NCBI GenBank assembly: GCA_038030265.1
Contig: CM075937.1
Location: 41,520,198 to 41,584,197 of the forward strand
Direction: 5' to 3'
Source: Corythucha ciliata
Lineage: Eukaryota; Arthropoda; Insecta; Hemiptera; Tingidae
DNA: 64,000 nucleotides
Below are positions 46,406 to 57,229 of the stretch, piece after piece; position 1 is the first letter of the stretch, and the number at the start of each line of letters is the position of its first letter. The translations under genes and the position numbers were made by a program. A model generated the notes under the pieces. That model ran no database searches. It was not told the DNA's origin and was given only the letters and a program-made list of their open reading frames with translations.

Positions 46406-49400
46406 ATGAAATTGAAGCGATACATTTTGAAAAAACGTTTCGACGGTCTTCCAAAACGAGATGACTTTGAATTTGTCGAAGAGGAGATTCCTCCTCTTGA
46501 AACCGGAGGTAAGATAATATTACATAGCGTAATTCATAGTTAACAGCAAAAAATAAAAAATCATTCTTAAAAAAAACTACAGATGTACTATTTGAGTCAG
46601 TATTTATGAGCGTCGACCCTTATATGAGGTAACTTAACGTTATTGTGAAAGTTTACAATTTTTGTCTCATTCATTTTTGTTCTGTGTAGAGCCTACGCTC
46701 CTCGCATTCCTGTCGGCTCTACTATGATTGGCAGCCAAATCTCCAAGTAATTATAAAAAAATAAAATAATTCTCCTGCAGCCTCGCAGCTATGTCGACCT
46801 ACAGTGACGGGCTCAGTATAGCGGACCGCTTCGGGTCCTCGTTTCAAACAGGGCCCCGAAAAGCAGAAGTATCGAAAAATGGGGATTTTTAAGTTTTATG
46901 TTCATGGATGTAGGGACGTGAAAAGGAGACTTTGTATTCGGTTGGACGGTAATTTGGCTTCTTTCGAGGAATTTAATTCCATCTGATTAGTTTTGTACTT
47001 TGATAGCAAAACATCAAGACTATAATAGCGTTTTCCATTTACATAAATTCCGCTCCAGAGCCATTCATTTCCGTTCCGTCTTCTTCATCAACATAAATTA
47101 GTCCAAGTGGCAGTGACGTAAAAAGTGCAACCATTTGCATACTTTTCTTACCCAGCGCATAAAATCGATAATAATTCCCTAATAGTGGGGAAATTGTCTG
47201 CCTCAATTTTGACATGACGAAACCGGTCAGGGGCGGATCTTGCTTTTCGCCGCCCTGGGCTAATTTGTTTTTGCCGCCCCAAGCGGCCACCCCCCCCCCC
47301 CCCGGCCAAGGCTTGTGGAGACAAACAAGTAACGAGAGAATGGATTCTACAAGTTGTTAGAGGAAAACTATGTTTCTTCAACCTGGCGGAAAAACCTCGA
47401 GTTGGCTGCCACACCTTATGCAAAAAGATGAAATTTTGGCTTTTCGTGAAGAACGCGAATGACGCTGGGGGGTTTGGACCCACCAGGCAATTATGAAAAT
47501 TGTCACTGCACTACGATCTGCTCAACTTGGCAAAACCGAGGAAACTGGTGTTGATGTTTGAACTGGGCAGCGGGGCTCCCGAGGCTCAATTGAATTTCCT
47601 CAGGCCCTGTTTTGCCTTCACGTTTCTCTTCAATTGGGTTTCAGGGCAACCGCCCAGATCGAGTGTCTGGGTTCGAATGTCGAATCCCGCTCAGGGTCCC
47701 CAATAAGCTTAAACATAGAAAAATGAGGATTTTATAAGCTGCATGCATGTGAACAGTGCCGGCTTTAAGGGGGGGCGAGCCGGGCGACCGCCCGGGGGCG
47801 GGTGACCTAAGGGGCGCCCCTTAGGCGAAAAAAATGAGAGGGGGGGAGGCGGACGAGAAAAAATAACCTAAGAAGCGCATTCGATTTATGAATATTACAA
47901 AAACTAAGCATAGAATTAGAAAAAAAAAAACGTTTCAAAGGAGCGTTGGGATTGTCTTGAGATCTACAGAGGCCAGGGCGCAAAGAAAACTAATTCCTAG
48001 CCATCAAGTAACTCGAAGGAAATGTGTGTGTATTGTGTGATGTACTGGCTTTTTAAATTTATTTTTAAATAATTTTGTTCTGCCTCCTGTTCAAACGTTC
48101 CAGTTTTAGCCCCGAAGTTGATTCACAGATTGGTGTATATTCAAACAGGCGAAAACTGTATTTTTTTTAAATTTTAGCCGCGAATTACAGCCTCTTCTAC
48201 ACTTTATCCGTGAATTAGTGATTTTTCTCAACTTAAGCCGCAAATTACGACTTTCCCTTAATTTTAACGGTGAAGTAGCGTTGTTATCCCATATTTGTAA
48301 GTTTTTTCAATTTTTGCTGCAAATTAGCGATTTTTACCCGTTTAGCTGCGAAGAGCGAATTAGCAATTTTTCTTATTTTGAGCTGTAAATTAGCAGTCTT
48401 AATTTCACCGCGCTAATTAGTGATTTTTTCAGTTTTAGGCAGGAAGTTGGGTTCAGCTAGAAGCCACGGATTTGTAATTTCCTAAATTTTAGCCGCGAAT
48501 CAGCGCTTTACTAAATCTTAGCCTTGAGTTAGCAAATTTTTTTTCATTTGCATCCTCGAATTTACGTTTTATAAACTTCGTCATCGAATTAGCATTTTTC
48601 CTCCACAGCGTATCAATTTATTCAATCTAGCATCGAATTAATTAGCAATTTTTTTCAGTTTTGTCCGCGAATCAGGATTGTGCCAATTTTAGCCGCTAAT
48701 TCTTCTAAACATCAGTCATGAACATCGCAGAAGCTGCGAATTGCGTCTTTTCTCTTTTGTATCCCCGAATGGGCAATTTGTTGCAATTTCATTTGGGAAT
48801 TTGCTATATTTCTAAATTTAATTTTGTTCCAATGTTAGCTCGCTATTTTAGCCTTGAATTATAGCGTTTTGCTTGGCTTTTTTGTCTTTTCGTGCTTGCA
48901 AACCGAAACACGTATCAATTTTACGAAAGAGCAGCGAAACAGCGATTTTTTCTCAATTTTGGTCTGGAAGTTTCATCGAGATACCACGAATGAACGCTTT
49001 TTCACAGTTTTAGGCGCGAATATTAGCGCCTTTTCCTCACTTTTGGCTGCGTACTTGGCCCCAAGAACAGAATATAAGTGCGTCTTCTCAACTTTATCCG
49101 CATAAAAGAACCTAAAAAACTGGGGATCAGCACGGTTTTCTCTAGTTCAGAAAAATACAGTGTAGAAAAATCGCTTCTGTGAAGTTCTGTGAAGTTCGTG
49201 GCTTAAACTGAGATAGCTGAAAAAGCGCTAATTACAGCTAAAAGCTACAAATATCGCTAAGTCCCAGCTAAAATTAAGAAAAGGTGCTAATTCATGGACA
49301 AAATTATGAAAAATCCGTCAATAACGGCTAAAATAAGGAAAAACGCTATCCACGTATGCTGAAAGCTAAAAAAACCTAAATGATGAAAAATCACTTTTTT

Positions 49401-52400
49401 ACTGCTAAAATGAGGAAGAAATCGCTAATTCGCGACTAAAATGGAGGAAAATCGCTCAATCTCTGATAAAATTGAGAAAAACGCTGATGTGAGGAAACAT
49501 CTGTAATTCACGGTTTAAATGGAGAAAACGCCAATTTGCAGCTTCTGTAGTTATAATTTCGTGCAAGAAAGTGAAAGAAACCGATAATCCGCGGCCGAAT
49601 TCCGAAACAGCGTTAGGTGATCCGCTGTGAAATTTGGGGAAAACTCTAATTTGTGGCTGAAATGTCGAAAAATCTATGAATAGTGGCTAAAATCAAGCAA
49701 AATTGCTTTGGTTTGAGTAAATTTGCTAATTCACGGAAAACTGAGAAAATGGTTAAAGCCGCGGTTCCCGGGAAGCAACTTCGTGGCCAATTAGAAAGGA
49801 GCGCTCATTAACGGCAAAAGTTGAGAATAATTGCTAACTTGCAACTAAATTGGAGGAAATCACTTATTTACGGCTATAATGGGGACAAATAGCTAATTCA
49901 CCGATGAAATTTTGAATAAGCGCTGAATCGTAGAAAAAACGCTAAAATTTTGAGAAAATGCCAAGTCGCAGCTTATTCCGAACTGTGATTCCATGGGGGG
50001 CGCGAGTGAAAGATACGCCCAGGGGCGCCAAATGTCCAAGACCAGCGCTGCATGTGGAGATTTGGTATCCGCTTGGATAACGCTTTGGCCCCATCTGACA
50101 ATTTTCATTCCATCCGTCTTAAGGGAATAGAACAAATCAGGTGCCCAGCAGTTTTTGTGACTAAAACATTACATTCGGATTCGATTTGTATACTGCTGGG
50201 AATAATCTGTGCCTTGTGGCTAGCTGAAGTGCATCTTGACCAGGCGACCAAGGTTCAAAATAATGACCTCAGTGCTACTTTTGAGTCATTAAGTGTGTCA
50301 AGGTCGTCGCCAAGAGTCATTCTGGCAGGAAGGGGCAGGCCAAAACGGCGGCATCGGAGGTGTATCCGCTTATATGGTTCGTCGGAACGGCTCGTTAGTT
50401 CGATTGTATGGATTCCCCGGGTCTAAAACCCTAAAGACACGCGATTCCGTACAATTTTAAATTTTGGCAATTTTTACTTAACCCGCCAGAGGCTTAATAA
50501 GTGAGTGATATTAAGGTCTATTCTATCCTCAGCCAAAAAAGCCCAAGTTAAGGGGTCGTCTGCAATAGCCTATCGAGTCCCATATATGCTCGAGTTCTTT
50601 TCTCAGAACAAGCTTACGGGCAAGTCCACGTCTGAAATTGAGAAGCCACGCTCAATTTTCGTTGTTCTGCAAGCTTACGCGGCTAAACGTTTTGAAAACT
50701 CCAATATTCCCTAAAATTGAGAAAAAGGGCTCATTCGTGGCTAAAATTGAGAAAAATCGCTGGGCCAATCCACTACTCTAAGTTGAGAAAAGCGCTATAA
50801 TTCATATTTAAAAGTTTGAAAAGTCGCTCATACGCGGAAAAATTGAGAAAAAGCGTCAACTATCCGCTAAAATTCTAATTCTCGGCTGAAATTAGGGAAA
50901 AGCTCAAGTTTCGCTGCTAACATTGAGAAAAAGCGGCCATTAAGCGATCAAGAGTACTTAAACATCATCCATACTTGCGGGTTGAAAGAGCTACAGGCAT
51001 AAAATTGTTTTTGGAAGCGGCAAATTCGCGAAATTGATCCTTAAAAAGTGCCAAACCACGAAATTCTATTTTTTGGAAGAACCAAATCCTTGAATTCGGC
51101 AACTTGGCCAAACCCAATGTTTGGGAATGTTCGTTTTTCTGCGATGTCCAAAAGTATAAAAAGCCATATTTTTCTTCGAAAAACACTTGACAATTTTGAA
51201 AATACCTATTCTTTACCCCTGCAATGCATTAGGCTAGATGCAGTGCCGGTTTTAATAGGAGGGCGAACCGGGCGATCGCCCTGAGGCGTGGTGACCAAAT
51301 AAGGGGGGGGGAGAGGCCGACGAGAAAAATTGACCCAAGAAGCGCATTTGATGTATGAATATTTAAAAAATTATAAAATTCGAAACAAGTCAGTTAAAAA
51401 GAAGCGTTGGGATGGTCTAGAGATCTACAGAAGGCAGGGCTTACAGAGAACTGAACTAATGCACACCCGACAATAGAAGAAACTCGATGGAAATATGAGG
51501 CGGGCTTTTTATTTTATTTTTTAAATTATTCAATTTCGACTTCCGTTCAAAATCGTTCAAAATTTTAGCCCCGAAGTTGCCTTCAGAGTTCGGATGCCAC
51601 GGATATTGGTGTATTTTCAATTACAGCCGAAAGTGGCTTTTTATTTTATTTTAGCCGTGTATTATAGCTTCTTCTACACTTTACCCGCGAATTATTGATT
51701 TTACACATAGCAGCGAATTACCACTTTCTCTTGATTTTAGCGGCGAAGCGCGGATGATAGAGATTTTTCTCAATGTTTGCCATGAATTGAAGTTATCCTC
51801 AATTCTTGCTGCAAATTAGCGATTTTTTACCTTTTCAGCAGCGAATTATCACTTTTTCTCACTGTGAACTTCAAATTTGCGTTTTTCTTAATTTCAGCCG
51901 CACTAATTAGTGGTTTTTCTCAACATTGGCCGCCAATTAGCCACGCGTGCAATTTTGCCCTGCGTTACCAACTCCCCCCCCCCATTTTCAGCTGAGGATT
52001 AGCGCTTTTTCCCAGTTCTAGCCCCTAAGTTGTATTCAGAAGCCAGGAATTCGTTTTGCTAAATTTTAGCCGCGAGTAAGCGTTTTACTAAATGTTAGCC
52101 GTGAATTTAGAGTTTTTCTCCATTTTATAATCATGAATTAACCGATGTTTTTCATTTGTTTCCGCAAATTAACGTTTTTGCAGACTTTATCCGTGAATTA
52201 GTGTTTTTCTTCAATTTCATTCATGAATTAGCGATTTTTCTCAATTTTAGCCGCGAATCAAATAGAATTAAGATGGTCCCAAAGTTTTTGTGTCAATTTC
52301 ATTAGCAAGCTATTTTTCTTAATTTTAGCATTTTAATTTAGCGATTTTCTCAATTTTTGCCAAGGATTAGCGTTTATCCAATTTTAGCTGCTAATTAGCC

Positions 52401-55220
52401 ATTTTAGCGTTTTTCGCAAATTTAACAGTGAATTATAGCGGCTTATTTTCTCCTTTGTATCCGCGAATAGGCGATTTTTTGAAATTTCAGTAGTGAATTT
52501 GCTTTTTTTTCTCAATTTTAGCACCAAATTGCCAAATTTCGCAAAAAAAGCAAAATAAACAGCACAGCAAAAAGAAGAAAGAACAGCAAATTAGCGATTT
52601 TCGAGTCTCGAAGTTTCATCGAGATACCACGAAAGAACTCTTTTTCACAGTTTTAGCTTCAAGAACAGCATAACGGCGTTTCGTTTTCCATTCAATCAAT
52701 GCAATACACTCGTGTAGTGTAAGTTTTTCCTCCCATCCTCTCTGAATTGAAACATATGTTTATAGAGAGGACGCTTGTAGTAGGTGTAGTGTGTAGAATG
52801 GAAATCACTATTAGTGCGCCTTTTTATCTTTATCCGCTTAAGGACCTAACAAAACTGGGGATCAGCGTATTTTCTCTATTTTATAGCAGCGAAGTTTACC
52901 CCCAGAAGGCACGAATTCTCTCAATTTGAGCCTTTCACGTCTTCAGATGGCGCTAATCGAATATTCAGCTGCAATCTTTGCTGATCGTCTGTAACGTTCC
53001 ATTCCGATCTGGGTAGAATGGACTGAATATCTTCAATAAGGAGCTAATATGCTGTCCAACCGCGCCTACCAAAACTCGTTTTCACGTACCTATACATCCA
53101 TGTTCTGAAAATGGCTAGATCGACCATTCGCGCGACAAAAATGACCAAACTGGGCCATTCGAGCGCTCAAAATGGCCAATAATTCACGACATTAGCTTGA
53201 CGGACTATTTTGCGAGCAAAAAATGGCTAAACTGACATAGTTTCACCTGAAAATGGTTAAACTGACTATTTGAGCGGTAAAAACAAGCTCCAAAAATAGC
53301 CAAACTGACTCTACACAACCTAAACTCAAAAAATAGCTAAAACTGACGATTCGCGCCTTGAAAATGGCTAAACTCACGATTCGCGCGCTAAATATTTGGA
53401 CTGGCCGTTCAAGCGGAACTGCAAAACTCCGGAAGCTGATTGGTTTGGCTATAAAACGTGAGTTGAAGAAAGGAAAAAGCAAATTTGACTCGATAAATGA
53501 TGTTACTGATTTTTACTTGTGCGTAATAGCGAGTTCCGGTAAGGCACTATAAAACACGAGTACTGCAACACGAAAATCGGCGCCATACTTGGTCCCTCAT
53601 ATGATTATAATTATCACCTGATCTCATTGACAAGTAGGATATATTTATTTATTTCGACCGCGTTCCGCGTTTGTTTGCTGTTACGATGACAATTTTTTCA
53701 TTCGAGATATTCTGTTTACCTTAACGACTGAGGGACCAAATATGGCGCTGAAATCCGTGTTGCAGTACCTGTGTTTTAAAGGTTCTCTAGTTCCGGGGGA
53801 GTCTTGGGTCAATTATTGACGAATAGGCCAACATTTACAGTTTAAGAACAGAATTCATGGGGTATATAATCAGTCCTCTTATTAGATTACTAAAAATAGA
53901 TTAACCGCCCAATAAGCCGCAAGCGCCCTTAAACGGCGAATTAGCTTTATTAATATTTAGAGTTATGATGCATCCACTCATCCCAAATATTATCATTGCT
54001 TACAATGCTTTTTACAGGGTGATTGAGAGCAAAAATCCGGCTTATGGCGAATCTGAATTTTACGTGACGAATTTCGGTTGGGTCACTCATTTTGTGTTCA
54101 ATCCGAACAAAGTGGACTTGACCGGGGAGGTTTCCGGCAATCCGTTCAAATTACCGGATTTCGGCAGTCAGCTGAGCGTATCACTTGGGTTAGGTGCTTT
54201 GGGCATGCCGGGGTACGTTCACAAATACACGTTTATTGAGCATTATCATAGCATAACATAACAGAGCAGCATAGCTTTAACGAGCTGAGTCCTTTTATGC
54301 GATGCCTTCCCGCAGAAATACCGCGTGGTTCGGCCTGACAAAAATATGCCGGCCCAAAAGGGGTGAAACAATCGTCGTCACCGGTGCGGCCGGAGCGGTC
54401 GGCTCTCTCGTCGGTCAAATCAGCAAGAATCTAGGTGTGATGTTCTCTCACCGCAAATTAACATATTTCCATCTCGCCAAACTAATAATTCAATCAACAT
54501 TTTTCTTAGGTTTGAACGTTATAGGCTTCGCTGGGTCTGACGAGAAAGTAAAAATTTTAAAAGACGAACTCAAATTTGATCACGCTTTCAACTACAAGAC
54601 AGCGAACATCCGAGACGTTCTTAAACAGGCAGCGCCCCATGGCATAGATTGTTTCTTCGACAATGCAAGTCCTCCCCCCCTCACCAGAGCATACGTAACC
54701 CAATGATGAATCTGCACCCCACATAGGTTGGAGGTACCTTAAGTCATGAAGTACTGCTTCAAATGAACCGATTTGGGCGAGTAGCCCTGTGTGGAGCCAT
54801 TGCGTCGTACAACGACTCCGAAGACAAGCCTAGTCTTGGTATGTGTTTTGATCACCTTTCTCCTATTTCTTAAAAATTGCAGTAAAGCCAACAAATTGTC
54901 TCGCCCCCTCCCCCCACAAAATAGTTCCTGCCTATCAGAAAGTCGTCGTTCTCAATGAACTTTGCCTCGAAGGATTCATTGTCTCCAGATGGAAGAAACA
55001 ATGGGTTGAAGGAATCCTAGAAATGCTTCAATTAGTTAAAGAAGTAAACCTCTCTGGCTCCTTTAAACCACTCGTCGCCCCTTCATAACTTTTTCGTTGA
55101 TATTTTCAGGGAAAAGTTATCACAAAAGAAACTTTCGTTCATGGCTTCGAAAACATGTTCGAGGCGTTCATGCAACTATTTACCGGGGAAAATATTGGAA
55201 AACTAATCGTCAAAATTTGA
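46406..55220 (+). CDS. PTGR1: prostaglandin reductase 1 / NADPH alkenal reductase homologue, 9 exons
   Basis: Cytosolic medium-chain reductase (zinc-free) that reduces the double bond of 15-oxo-prostaglandins and alkenals with NADPH. Exons: 46406-46508, 46583-46628, 46690-46746, 54018-54212, 54316-54434, 54510-54664, 54727-54838, 54925-55043 and 55110-55220. All phases match; 338 residues against about 329 in mammals. The start fits the family (MKLKRYILKKRFDGLPKRDD). Conserved SVDPYMR ends exon 2, LGMPG stands before the Rossmann fold, and the NADPH loop GAAGAVG is at 157-163. DCFFDN joins VGG across the sixth intron, which uses a GC donor (GCAAGT). The protein ends with FENMFEAFMQLFTGENIGKLIVK. 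Intron 3 (7.3 kb) holds minisatellite and two hAT-like elements. AATAAA follows at 55336. Confidence 0.92.
46747..47753. other. start of PTGR1 intron 3, no gene
   Basis: Contains a hAT-like end CAGGGGCGGATCTTGC at 47228 followed by a C-run (47290-47303); partner not found. Confidence 0.45.
47754..50050. mobile_element. hAT-like element with opposed minisatellite arrays (CAGTGCCGGC family), in PTGR1 intron 3
   Basis: The left end reads CAGTGCCGGCTTTAAGGGGG. The right end, inverted, reads CAGCGCTGGTCTTGGACATT, which resembles the right end of the 1610-3529 element (CAGTGCCGGCCTTGAACATT). Flanks are catgtgaa (47746-47753) and catgtgga (50051-50058), 7 of 8 alike. The interior has a GC-rich head, family A in plus orientation (48100-49080), a truncated central module (49105-49150) and family A in minus orientation (49160-49970). 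No transposase. Confidence 0.85.
50059..50705. other. intron sequence, no recognisable gene
   Basis: Two open frames on plus (50052-50426, 50505-50714) have no recognisable domain and begin at the edge of a transposon. The RGRPKRRHRR stretch is not enough to call a gene. Confidence 0.4.
50710..50945 (-). repeat. family A minisatellite, minus orientation
   Basis: About eight units in PTGR1 intron 3. Confidence 0.75.
52683..52800. mobile_element. short MITE family E, copy 3
   Basis: Begins GTTTTCCATTCAATC and ends GTAGAATGGAAATCAC. The inside ('gtgtaagtttttcc', 'gtttatagagaggacgct') matches the copy at 16771-16900. Confidence 0.75.
52815..53105 (+). repeat. central module, copy 4
   Basis: Contains 'actggggatcagcgtatttt', 'taatcgaatattcagctgc', 'taacgttccattccgatctg' and CAAAACTCGTTTTCACGTAC, closest to copy 1. 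Confidence 0.82.
53105..53400 (-). repeat. family B minisatellite, inverse orientation
   Basis: About ten units such as 'aaaatggctaaactgacgat' followed by 'tcgcgc'. Reverse complement of the 43665-44640 array. Confidence 0.8.
53401..54017. other. end of PTGR1 intron 3
   Basis: Contains an imperfect inverted repeat: 'aaaacacgagtactgcaaca' with 'ggcgccatacttggtccctca' (53551-53600), and inverted forms near 53720-53780 ('gagggaccaaatatggcgct', 'tgttgcagtacctgtgtttt'). This is a MITE-like foldback of about 230 bp. No gene. Confidence 0.6.
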
Positions 55221-55335
55221 TGAAACTCGCTTCTGCAAAGTAGTGACCGTGTGATGTCTGTTTGCCCCTCTTTTAGGTGTGTCCAAAACAAATGTTTCGA
55301 CTGCTCGTCATTGTTCAAGTAAAAATTCCAAAACG

Positions 55336-55341
55336 AATAAA
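55336..55341 (+). terminator. polyadenylation signal of PTGR1
   Basis: AATAAA about 115 nt past the stop, overlapped by a second AATAAA. Confidence 0.5.
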
Positions 55342-55604
55342 TAAAACACTCAAGGTGAAACTGGTATTTTTCTGACAAAGCTAACCTCAACGATTATACA
55401 GACAGGCAACCTAGGCGCCTAGGCTACGACTCAATGATGCCCACGGATTACATGCTAATCCTCGCATAGTTTAAACGTTTTTACTAATAATAATTTAGCT
55501 TTAAACATTAAAATCAACGTTCGCGTAAAATGCCAAACTCAATTAACCTTGATATCAAATAAAAAAATGTGTTCAATTTAACGATACTATGGTAGTTTCA
55601 CTTC

Positions 55605-56235
55605 AAACCTGAATATTATTTTCCGCCCGAAATGACGTTTTTAAACAAAACTGGATATTTTACTCCAAAACTGACTATTTTCACTATAAACAACGTTTTT
55701 CCCAAAAAGGATGATTTTGCGCCTAAACTGACGACTCTGTCTTGAAAACGTCACGACACAGGGAATCCGAGAATTGAGCGTGATTTTCAGTCATGCGAGC
55801 CTTTGAAGAAGTCATCACTGTGATGCCACAGGGCTTTGCAATTTTGCACAAAAAGAGCCACATTGTGGCCATCACACGTTCGGCAGCTTTCTGAATTACA
55901 GCAATGCTCCAAAACCCACAAAAAAGGCCCGACCACAAAACAAATTGACTATTTCTCCTTCAAATTGACAATTTCCCAAGTCAAATTGATAATTTTTTCA
56001 CCTATTTGACAATTCGCTAATAAAAATAACGCAAATTCCTCTTGAATCTGACGATGGGCTCATTAAATTATAAATTGACACCTTTTAAACTGAAAATTTA
56101 ATCATAAAGTCAACATTAGCTCACCAGCTTATGAATTCCCATAAAATTGCATGTTTTCTCATAAGACAAACAATTTCCTTATGAAATCGACAATTTCTTC
56201 GTAAAACTGACAAGTTTTATCATGAAGCGGACAAT
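55605..56235 (+). repeat. family C minisatellite
   Basis: Degenerate units of about 21 bp around 'aaaactgacnatttcacc'. Confidence 0.75.
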
Positions 56236-56249
56236 TTCACCATAAAATT

Positions 56250-57020
56250 TTCCTTGGTAAGGCGTTTCGCATGAATTTTTTCTTGAAATTGTCGATTCGC
56301 TTGAGTGTTTCCCTGAATGTTGTGTTTTGCCCACTGCGGGGCATTGTGTATAAATTCAGTTTTGAATGCGACAATTCGCAGGTCGCATGTCTTGGATGTG
56401 AGGTTTTGCACGGATTTTTGCCCTGAATGAGGCCTTACACTTAATTATTGGCCTGGATGTGACGTTTCGCTCTAAAATGGGGAATTTTTGATAAATTTCG
56501 CCTCCATTGTTGGGTTTCCCGTGAATTATTTTCCATTTTAGTGCATTTCATTTTCGTATTCAAATGAACAATTTCCTTATAAGAACAACACAATTTTCTA
56601 TGACCATTTTTATAAAATAGATAATTCCTCATGTACAAATTGCGGATTGAACGTGAGTGTTTTTCAATGTTGCGTTTTGCCCACAAAATGGGGGCATTTA
56701 GCGTAAATTTTTCCCTTGGTGAGCCACAGCCGTTTCGAAACAGTTTTTCTCTCACCCATATGTGACGTTTCGCGTAAATTTTGACCTTGGCGTGGCATTG
56801 CGCATAAATTTCCCGAATTTTGAAAACAGAAAAAGCAATTTTGAGGGATTTTCATTGCCGGCAAACCAATATTTCGCTGGGTAGCCCCAAATGGATTTCG
56901 CGTAAATTTTGGCCTTGGCGTGGCATTTCGCGCATAAATTTCCCGGATTTTGATCACAGAAAAAGCAATTTTGAGGGATTTTCATTGCCGGCAAACCAAT
57001 ATTTCGCTGGGTAGCCCCAA
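56250..57020 (+). repeat. family D repeats with a 130-bp tandem duplication
   Basis: Loose repeats of 'gcgtaaattttgaccttgg' and 'cgtggcatttcgc'. Within them, about 56770-56890 is duplicated at about 56900-57020 with a 130-bp period ('gaaaaagcaattttgaggga', 'ttcattgccggcaaaccaat'). Confidence 0.82.
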
Positions 57021-57229
57021 ATGGATTGGTCATTATATATTGTGCAACCCATCAATACAACCCACAAACGTTCAATTTTATTGCATAACCCCTAGTTTGC
57101 GCAATATTTATTGTAAGTGTATGGGCCGCTTAAGGCCCCAGTACTTTTGAGAAAATTAACCTAAAATTTGACTCGATGGGATTTTGGAGTCGGATTTGAT
57201 GATTTATTTGCACAAGTGACTTTGACTCC

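Larger units (their letters stand above)
51241..53105. mobile_element. third CAGTGCCGG-type element, right end not found
   Basis: The left end reads CAGTGCCGGTTTTAATAGGA, with a head like those at 1610 and 47754. Family A in plus orientation fills 51545-52560. A family E MITE (52683-52800) and central module copy 4 (52815-53105) follow. The expected minus-orientation half and right terminus are missing: family B units start at 53105. Probably truncated by rearrangement. Confidence 0.65.

Noticed and set aside
50052..50714. Two plus-strand frames after the hAT-like element
   Set aside because: No recognisable motif, and they lie inside the PTGR1 intron next to transposon sequence.
51233..53116. 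Possible TSD gctagatg / gctagatc for the third CAGTGCCGG element
   Set aside because: The right copy belongs to a family B unit (atggctaga-like) and no inverted CAGTGCCGG end precedes it.
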